Source: Symbiodinium natans
Taxonomy: Eukaryota; Sar; Dinophyceae; Suessiales; Symbiodiniaceae
Reading direction: 5' to 3'
NCBI GenBank assembly: GCA_905221605.1
Contig: CAJNDS010002273.1
Coordinates: forward strand, 415,574-475,573
DNA length: 60,000 nucleotides
In this document: positions 50,160 through 57,829 of the stretch, piece after piece
How positions within the stretch are numbered: position 1 is the first letter of the stretch
How the letters are laid out: the number at the start of each line of letters is the position of its first letter
Position numbers and translations under genes: made by a program
Notes under the pieces: generated by a model
What the model was told of the DNA's origin: nothing
The model's input: the letters and a program-made list of their open reading frames with translations, nothing else
The model's database searches: none

Positions 50160-52545
50160 GATAGTTTAAATGTGCAACAGGCACGATCCCAACCCCGTGC
50201 AAAAGGCCCAAAGTCCATGGCGTGCCTCAGAGGAAAGCGTGGGAGTGGGGGCAGAGGGCCAACATCTCGCAAGCCGAGCCATATCGGCTGCAGTCGGCAC
50301 GAGCAGTGTGAGGAGCCCCTTGCTTCGTTTCTCGAACTGCCAGTTATCCATGCGTGCGGCGTGCACCACATGCAAAGCACGCTCGCAAGTTCGTGTTCTG
50401 GCACCAAGTGCATACAAGAATCTAGTACTATTAGAACGTAAAAAGATGTAGCCATCGTCATCCCGGCCAGCGCGAAACCCGGCTCCTGTGCTTGGATTTG
50501 AAACACCAGCCCCGAAGGCCCAAAAAGATCTCCTGTTGCAAGCGGCAAGCTGCCCAAGGCCCAAGGGCTGGAACCCACCTCCGTGGCAGCAATCACCACA
50601 CGCTTCGGTATGAGCTGCTCCTCGGTGGGCCGAGCCATCATCCGTAACCCTGCAAACCCCCACCCCACCCCCCCGAAGTAGGCTCGTGCAGTGGTGCTGG
50701 AGGCTTCCGGCAACGCCGCCGTGGAGAGGCATGTGGAGAGGCATCTAGGGCTCCGGCGCCGTCGCTTAGGCAGGAGCCTAGGCCCAGTCGGCCGCCGGCA
50801 GCATGGCCCCAGGTGAAGCATGCACCACCTGAGGGTCCCTTTGGCCTTCTCTTGCCTTCTCTCATCTCCCCTCCTCCTTTCCCATCTTTGGGGCATCTTG
50901 GGGGCATCTTGGGGGGCATCTTGAGGGGGCATCTTGAGGGGGCATCTTGGGGACGGCAAGCCGAGCCTTCAATGAGACAGGCAGAGTGCTCCTGCAGACG
51001 TGGAGAGTGGAGAGCTTCTAGGCTTTTTCCGGCTTCCCCTCCCATCGCCGAAACCCTGCGCAAGCAAACCCAGTCCTCTCCAGCCGCTACGTGGAGAACG
51101 TCGGTTGGGCTAGTGATGAACTGCGGGGTGTCGGCAGGCTGCGCAGGCGCGGGCACTACGTTCACTTTGTAAGTCCCATGGTGCAAGCCCTAGCAAGCCC
51201 ACCAAAAAGCAAGTGAAAACGGCGACGGGAAGCTATCTACATACTGGGGCCCGCGCCATCATAGAACCAGTGCCCAGCTGCCCTTTCGAGCCATTGCCCC
51301 AGGAGTACATCCTGAGAGATCCGGTGAGTGAGCCCGCACGAATAGCACCTAAACCCTAAACCCTAAACCCTTTTGCAACAGGCTTCGTACTTCACCTGGC
51401 TCTCACTCGCAGGGCCTAAACCCTAAACCCTGAACCCTTAACCATTAAACCCTAAACCCTGAACCCTGAACCCTGAGGCCCCGAGCAGGGAGTCTGCCGT
51501 CACGATGAGGCAGTGCTCGTAGCCCATGGCGACGCTCCGGACCTCTCAGACGGGAGTGCATGGGAGGGCCCCTCGTTTGGCTTGCAGCATTCCAGTTAAT
51601 ATTATTATCCCATTATAACCGTTATAATTGTTGTTACTATCATTAATATTATTATTACTATCTTTCCTTTCAGGCGATCCCCTTCCGAAAGCCTGCTGCC
51701 CGTCTCACTTGGCAATAAACTTGGGGGCTTTGGTAAGGCGTCCGCTGTCCGATTCCGGACTCCAGTCTTCAGAGGCACCGGCAGCCAGCCTCAGCAAGCC
51801 GGGCAAAAACAGCGATGCTGTTTTATAGGAGCTCACGGCTTGAGAACTTGAGGGACTCTGAATTTTGCAGTGGGCAGAAGTTGCCTTCAGGCAGAGTGGA
51901 AGCCTTGGATTGCCCAGCTACCTAGGCCCTTCGCCCTCACGATTCCTCTTCAAGTTATGTACTTGGCGCCCTTCCTCTTCATGTTATTCTCCGCGACCCC
52001 ATGTTTGGGGATGTGACAGTTTCCACCCTTGTCGATCGTCTGCATGGTCCCGTCATCTTCCATCATGGCTTCCTGGACGGCTCAGCTCGTTTCTGGGAGG
52101 CAGAGCCTATGCCGAACTTCCCGTCAACCCTCCGTATTCCCCCTCAACCCCCGGTAAACTCCCCGTAAACCACCCCAAAAAAACCAACATCTGTGTCCAG
52201 ATCCGTCCGGTCGCCCACAGCAGCGATCCTAGGCTCGGGTAGCAAGGTTTAGGGTCTAGGGGCCTGTGAACTGATTCCCCAAACGGTGTGCACGCACCAT
52301 GACCATGAGGCTATGGTAAGTTCCGATTAGCAAGGTGGCCCGAAACTGTGCGACGTGTTGCCGGAATCGAAACTCATCGAAACTCAGAACTCAGCAGCAC
52401 AACCAGCTGTGTGCACTTGCTTTGCTGGTGACTGGCAGAGCTCAGAACCTTCGGATCCCCACAACCGAGAAATCACAAGCAGCATTCGCAGCGCCAAGGG
52501 TCTCTTTGGTGCCCCAGAGCCATAGATTCTCGTGGGGCATGCCAC
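50160..52545 (-). CDS. Second RCC1-repeat protein gene
   Basis: Exons, 5' to 3': about 52545-52470 (HENLWLWGTKETLGAAN); possibly about 51800-51700 (LFLPGLLRLAAGASEDWSPE); 51545-51484 (VRSVAMGYEHCLIVTADSLL); 51311-51245, 67 nt between CTCAG and GTATG (MYSWGNGSKGQLGTGSMMAR then AP); 51120 to about 51056 after CGCAG (TDVLHVAAGEDWVCL); about 50833-50775 after CTCAG (GACFTWGHAAGGRLGLG); and about 50640-50480 (EEQLIPKRVVIAATEVGSSP). The alternation of cG/aaG..H....T and W/F-G....GqLGtG is the RCC1 blade pattern. As in the gene at 32-34 kb, blades are cut by short introns. Some introns hold telomere-like blocks (51348-51372, 51415-51478). Confidence 0.72.
50893..50955. repeat. Tandem GGGGCATCTTGGGG units
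   Basis: Five copies of a 13-15 bp unit GGGGGCATCTTGAG in an intron or coding stretch of the RCC1 gene. On the minus strand it reads (CCCTCAAGATGCCC)n, translating as KMPPKMPP-type repeats. Confidence 0.85.
51348..51478. repeat. Telomere-like blocks in an RCC1-gene intron
   Basis: CCCTAAA at 51348-51370 followed by CTTTTGCAACAGGCTT (leader), then CCCTAAA/CCCTGAA at 51415-51478. The exon VRSVAMGYEHCLIVTADS runs up to this block and MYSWGNGSKGQLGTG follows it. Confidence 0.9.
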
Positions 52546-52559
52546 CCGCTGGCACCTCT

Positions 52560-54510
52560 CCGGTACCTGCCCAGGCATTGCCGGTGTTGGGACGCACACC
52601 TTGCGGGGGGCTCGGGCGGGCTCGGGTGCGACTTTCAGAAAAGGCTTTGAAACAAACTTGTTTTCCGGTTGCGCTTCTGCTGGCCTCTACTGTGCATATA
52701 TCCACCATAGATCTTCCTCTATCAACAACTCGTCTGGCGGCAGGAATCCTAGCCGGTCCGAACCAGAAGCCCTAAGCCCACGAGAGAGCTCATGGTCTGG
52801 CACCCATAAGCCTACAGGATAGGTGTTCTGCCTCCACGACTAACCTAGACTCGCACATGGTCTGCCCTTGGGGTCGGACCTTGTGGTGCAGAAAAGCACC
52901 CAAAAAGATGGGTGCAACGTTTGATCAAAGCCTTACGCAAGATCCTGCACGGCCGCGGCCGGCATGAATTCTTCACATTTTTCATCTAGAAGCTTGCAAC
53001 ATTTGCCGGAACCATGTGCCTCATGATGCTTCCAGGGCAGAACTTGCCAAAATGTTTCTTGAGGCACGTGAGACCCCTGTGACAAAAATTGGTCCAGTGA
53101 CCTGGGAAGCCAGTTCTGGCACGAGGCTAGCTCTTTGGATGAGAACACATGTTCTACTTGTATACACGCATTCTGGATGTTCCCACGCAGGCCCCAGCTG
53201 TTTCTGGCCGATGGAAAGCTCGGCAGTCAACATCGACTCAGTCTGGCATTGCCCAGGATGCACTGTTGCACTGGCAGCCCTCACGGGCCAGTGCAGCAAA
53301 AAGTTGATCCCATTTTCTACTGACTTTGGTGACGGCGCCCTCACCTGTCAGGGCGCACGCGCCATCTGCTCCAAGAGCAAGAGGGCGTCTGCGCACGACC
53401 TCATGGTTGGGAGCCCCAGCCTCCTCATCCACTGTCTGCCAGCTCACCACCGGGATACCTCTATGACTCGATTAAAATTGCAGCCAAGGCCAAGACGAAT
53501 AGATCCCAAGCTGCTGCCTCTCAATAATCCGCCGTTAGATTCAGGCATCCTCCACGGAAAGGTCTAGGCCTTGGTTGAGGTTCGGCGCATAACCAAGCCT
53601 GCACAATCAAAGAAGAGCAACCTCCGCTTCACCAACCATACATTACATGAACAACATGGTCAGCAAAGAAGACCCGCACCAAGCTTTGTTGAACTGTTGA
53701 ATGCTCCCTGATATGATATGTCCCTTCAATGGATCCACTCATGAAATTCCGCGGAGGGACCCGTAGCAGCAGCCATGTTGGGCGTGCGGAAGTCGGACGC
53801 TTTCACGCGCGGAGGCAACGGCACATGGGTGGTCGGCTTCGGACTCAGAACGGCAGGAGTGGGGGGCCATTAGTGTACAAGCAAACATCTATTGCGATCC
53901 TCTGAGGATAGCATAGGAAGGCTTGGGCACTGCTAAGTCCTCGAGCTCTGAGTCTACAATTCGAGACGAGGCACTTGGAATTTGCAGAGGACCGCAAGGA
54001 GAACTCACTCATTTCGGATCGCACGCCCCTCAGCAGCACGAGTAACTGGCCCCAGACGATTGAATCGGACTGGCAGAGTGCAAGACACTGCACTGCCCAT
54101 GTCCCCATGGTGTCATGCAGACGTGCCATTTGGCTTGGGAATCAACTTGCGGCCAAGGTTGCGCTGAACTGGGGTACGAGCTGGCGGCCGAGGTTCTGCT
54201 AAGTCCTTGCGCTTCGGTTACGACCAGAAAACGCGGCCACTTAGCTTGCAGCGCGCAAGTGTTCTCGTCCCTTTGTCCACAGGTCCACAAGTACCGTGGA
54301 ACCGATCGGAAAGTATGCCCTTAAGGCCCCAAACAGACCATTGAGCTCAGCGGCCAGTTCCTTGCCTCTCCTTGGCAGGCACAGCCTACATCAAACCCCG
54401 ACCAAAGGGCGACGCCTCCAAACTCTCTTACAGTCTGACAATCTCTCAGGCTTTGAGCCCTTCCTTCGCTGGTACACTTCACAAAACCTCTGCGCCCCCC
54501 ATGGCCATGT
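52560..54510. other. Region with unresolved coding potential
   Basis: Open frames on both strands (for example 53016-53567 plus, 53450-53238 minus with GADGACALTGEGAV, weakly RCC1-like, and 54129-53845 minus). No telomere-like arrays are present in this stretch. No confident gene. Confidence 0.4.
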
Positions 54511-54514
54511 GAGT

Positions 54515-54664
54515 TCAAGGCTCAAGCTTTCTGGGCTTCGGCTTTTCTGCTGCCTTCTTCGCCGCCTTCTCGGCCGCCTTCTCGGCCTTAGCCTTCTCGT
54601 TGAGCGCCTCATCAGGGAGACCCAAGGCGCAAAGCGCGCCTGAAGCCTGTAGCTGAAGCTGCAA
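54515..54664 (-). CDS. Terminal exon with Lys/Ala-rich tail
   Basis: Exactly 50 codons from a CTCAG acceptor to TGA (54515-54517): LQLQLQASGALCALGLPDEA, then LNEKAKAEKAAEKAAKKAAE, then KPKPRKLEP. The AEKAAEKAAKKAAEK tract is a charged single helix of the kind found at the ends of H1-like, ribosomal or nuclear basic proteins. It is the 3' end of a gene whose upstream exons are probably at 54.8-55.6 kb. Confidence 0.6.
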   Translation of the reverse strand: MQLQLQASGALCALGLPDEALNEKAKAEKAAEKAAKKAAEKPKPRKLEP

Positions 54665-54782
54665 CTGAGGTGTGTGGCCTCCGCATTCTGGCGATACAGG
54701 CCATACCTCGCTGCTCGTGTGAAACTATTGCACCGACTGATTCTCCGTCAACGGTTGTGTTCGGGATGCGGGGACCTCTGGT

Positions 54783-55590
54783 TCAGTCGCCCTGGGGATG
54801 CATCATGGCTGCATCAACGTGTGCTACCAAACTTTGTCTGGTGCTCCTGAAGTGCAGACGCGTCGCAAAGCAAGGAGGGAGTGCTTCTGGTCTGCCTGCC
54901 TGAAGGGCTTCGGAAATACTGTCAGAAGCACTCTTAAAGAGGGAATGGAGCATGATGGAACTATGAGTTGGGTTGCATTCGCCAGCAAGCGCGGGTGCTC
55001 TTTCTAACGTGATGTCCACGCATTGCCTCAAGATGATCAGCAGGGCAACCATGGCAAAAGGAGATACCAAACAGCCCAGGAGCAAACTTCCCCCCAAGTG
55101 CAAGAAATCCAGAAGCATAGGGCTTGAAACCCTCACAACCTGGAAACCGAGGGCCTCATTCAAGCCAACCCACATGAAGCATCAGAGGCACTGTCGCGAG
55201 TTCTCCATGAGCTTGCCAATGTCATTCCTGCTATCTGCGACTTCCTGCTCAGCGGCTTGGGCGAGATGTTTCGCACAGGACTGCACCCCCCACAGCGAAC
55301 CTAAAGCTACCTGCAAACAGTGTGCCAAAAACTTTCTATGAAAGTTTGCATCGTTTGAAAAGAAAGAAGAAAGCCGCCCCAATCCGCCCCAGGCAGATGC
55401 TTTCAAGACCGAGAGAGCGATGCATATGTCATCAGGTCATGGTCTAACCTATGCCATACTATGCCATCATATGCCATCCCTTGCTTGGTGTGTGATTGGC
55501 AGAACCGCACCTTTGCATCCAGGGTGAGCATGTTCTTCCTGGCAGCCTGCAGGGCGGCGAGAAAGCGCAGTGTCCACAGGGTCTGAATTC
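54783..55590 (-). CDS. Upstream exons with membrane-like segment, unassigned
   Basis: About 55585-55500: TLWTLRFLAALQAARKNMLT then LDAKVRF. About 55345-55190: NFHRKFLAHCLQVALGSLWG then AKHLAQAAEQEVADSRNDIG. About 55160-54900: GSLLLGCLVSPFAMVALLII then LRQCVDITLERAPAL, a likely transmembrane or buried helix. Same strand as 54515-54664 and adjoining it, so possibly one gene. The family is not recognised. Confidence 0.42.
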
Positions 55591-55757
55591 AAGCAGGGCT
55601 ACTGTCAGCTTGGTACGAGCATGTCGGGTCCAGGGGTTCACGCACCACCATGCTACAAGTGATCTGCACACGAGCGTGAGCAAGGGCGTCAAGCAAAGCC
55701 AAACGCGGTGTCAAATACGCACATGCACGTCTCCCCCCCATTGTGGTCATATACCCT

Positions 55758-55760
55758 CCT

Positions 55761-55842
<82 letters not shown>
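55758..55842. repeat. (CTA)28 trinucleotide microsatellite
   Basis: About 28 perfect CTA units. It translates as poly-L, poly-Y/T or, on the minus strand, poly-S/V. Non-coding most likely. Confidence 0.98.
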
Positions 55843-55964
55843 AAAACTCCCTGTTAAGGTATATGAACCACAAACCCGGTCCCCCTTGGTCCTCGTCCAC
55901 CTTGGGATTTGGCCGCGAGAGATCGATTCCGGGAGCTTCGGGTTCCTCACGCACCTGCCTCGGG

Positions 55965-56098
55965 GGTTTAGGGTTTGGGGTTTAGGGTTTAGAGTTTAGG
56001 GTTTAGGGTTTAGGGTTTGGGGTTTAGGGTTTAGGGTTTAGGGTTTAGGGTTTAGGGTTTAGGGTTTAGGGTTTAGGGTTTAGGGTTTAGGGTTTAGC
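55965..56098. repeat. TTTAGGG array
   Basis: About 19 units with three TTTGGGG variants. Confidence 0.96.
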
Positions 56099-56210
56099 GT
56101 GCTGGTTTAGGCATAGAACGTCCCCTCTCGCAAGTATGTTGAAAGCCGACTGTTGCTGGGGAAACCCAATATATAATCAGGGTTTAGGGCTTAGGGTTTA
56201 GGGTTAGAAC

Positions 56211-56345
56211 TGGTCGGACAAGTGCCTTCCGAGTAAGCAGGCGCAAGCCAGGCCTTCTCCCCCGCACCCTCGACACGCCGAGGCAGACCTCATCAAGTGA
56301 TCCCTCTCTCCGGTGTTCCCTCCCAGTTCGGTTACTGGCATTCTG
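56211..56345 (-). CDS. Coding exon with GTTCTAACCC donor, unassigned
   Basis: The frame reads SNRTGREHRREGSLDEVCLG then VSRVRGRRPGLRLLTRKALV RP and ends CCA/GTTCTAACCC (donor at 56210), the same donor type as the exon at 29715. Arg-rich. Confidence 0.42.
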
Positions 56346-56441
56346 CCAGACGCAACCCCTGGATTGTCTTACCAATGAAAAAACATATATCTTCCCTGGA
56401 CACCCTTTTTTGAACCACGTCAGCTGGCACGATGGGACACC

Positions 56442-56617
56442 CGAAACCCTAAACTCAAAACCCTAAAACCCCTTTTGAACCCGGGCTCTCTGTGGTGCCG
56501 GCATTGGAGCAGAAGCATCACTGACGCTTCCAGCAACACAGAGGACATGCTACCCTTGAACCCTAAACCCAAAACCCTCAACCCTAAACCCTAAACCCTA
56601 AACCCTAAACCCTAAAC
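56442..56617. repeat. Telomere-like blocks with leader
   Basis: Units at 56442-56472 followed by CTTTTGAACCCGGGCTCTC (leader), and eight units at 56556-56617. The second block abuts the exon at 56618. Confidence 0.9.
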
Positions 56618-56745
56618 CCCAAGTCAGCTTCTCAGAGCGGAGTCGAGGTGCGGCGCCGAAAAAGAGGAAAGGCAGCGGCACCGCCAGCAGCAGGCTCAGC
56701 TCTTGGTCCATCCCCCGCTCCGGGTTCTCCTTCCCCATTAGCACA
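56618..56745 (-). CDS. Coding exon ending at TTGGG/GTTTAGGG
   Basis: The frame reads MGKENPERGMDQELSLLLAV then PLPFLFFGAAPRLRSEKLTW and ends at the donor GTTTAGGG (56617 downward). The ATG near 56740 could be a start; LSLLLAVPLPFLFF could be a membrane segment. Unassigned. Confidence 0.45.
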
Positions 56746-57089
56746 AAATATACATACAGTAAAATGTACACACACAAGTGTGTGTATAGAGAGAGAGAGA
56801 GACTATGTGTGTGTGGTATGCAGATAAGAGCATGTATAAAAAGCAATGTATATATATATATATATGTCAAAATATATAGAAGAGTACAGCAAAAGAATAT
56901 ATATATATAATGTAGGGCTGGACGAAGACTGAAATACACACACACACACACAGAGGCCGTCACCCCATGAGTCCTCCGGCTTGTTTACAAACTGAAACCT
57001 TTGTTGCGCAGGGCCAGGCTAAACATGACAGATGACAATGCCTTATTCTTCTTACTGTCGTCTTCTGACTATTTTTCCTTTGATGTTTC

Positions 57090-57800
57090 CTCCTCTTCTT
57101 CTCCTTCTGCTCTCCTTCTGCTTCTGCTGCTGCTTCTGCTTCTCTTCTGCTTCTCTGCTTCTCTGCTTCTGCTTCTCTGCTTCTGCTTCTGGCTTCTGCT
57201 TTTGCTTCTTCGTCTTCTCCTTCTTCTGCTTCTTCTTCCTCTTCTTCTTCTTCTTCTTTGTCTTCTTATTCTTCTTCTTATTCTGATGTTGCTTCTTCTT
57301 CTGCTGATTTGTCTGAGTCTTCTTATTATTATTCTTCTTCTTCTGCTTCTTCTTCTTCTTCTTCTTCTTCTTCTTCTTCTTCTTCTTCTTCTTCTTCTGC
57401 TTCTGCTTCTGCTTCTGCTTCTGCTTCTGCTTCTGCTTCTTCTTGTGCTTCTGGACGTCCCCGAGGAGAGGAACCCGGCCTTTCTCTCCCACTCTCTCTC
57501 TCTCTCTCTCTCGCTCGCTCGCTCGCTCGCTCCCTCTTGTCTGGGTCCGTCTGTGACTGTCTTTGTCTGTCTGGGTCCGTCTGTGTCTGTCTGTGTCCGT
57601 CTCTGTCTGCGTCTGTCTCTGTCTGTCTCTGTCTTTCTCCGTCTATCTCTGTCCGTCTCCGTCTGTCTCTGTTTGTCTCTGTTTGTCTCTGTGTGTCTGT
57701 CCGTCTGGTCTGGTCTGGTCTGGTCTGGTCTGGTCTGGTCTGGTCTGGTGGTCTCTCTCTCTCTCTCTGTCGCTCTCTTCTGCCTCTTCTCTCTAGGCCA
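57090..57800. repeat. Pyrimidine satellites: TTC/TGC, TCTG and TCTGG arrays
   Basis: (CTTCTG)n and (TTC)n to about 57460, (TC)n and (CTCG)n at 57490-57530, GTCTGTCTCTGTCCGTCT-type repeats to about 57700, then about nine copies of TCTGG (57707-57751) and (TC)n. The long frames in all six phases are repeat translations. Confidence 0.96.
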
Positions 57801-57829
57801 ACAAGTAGCTCCCGACTCGTCGCCACGCG

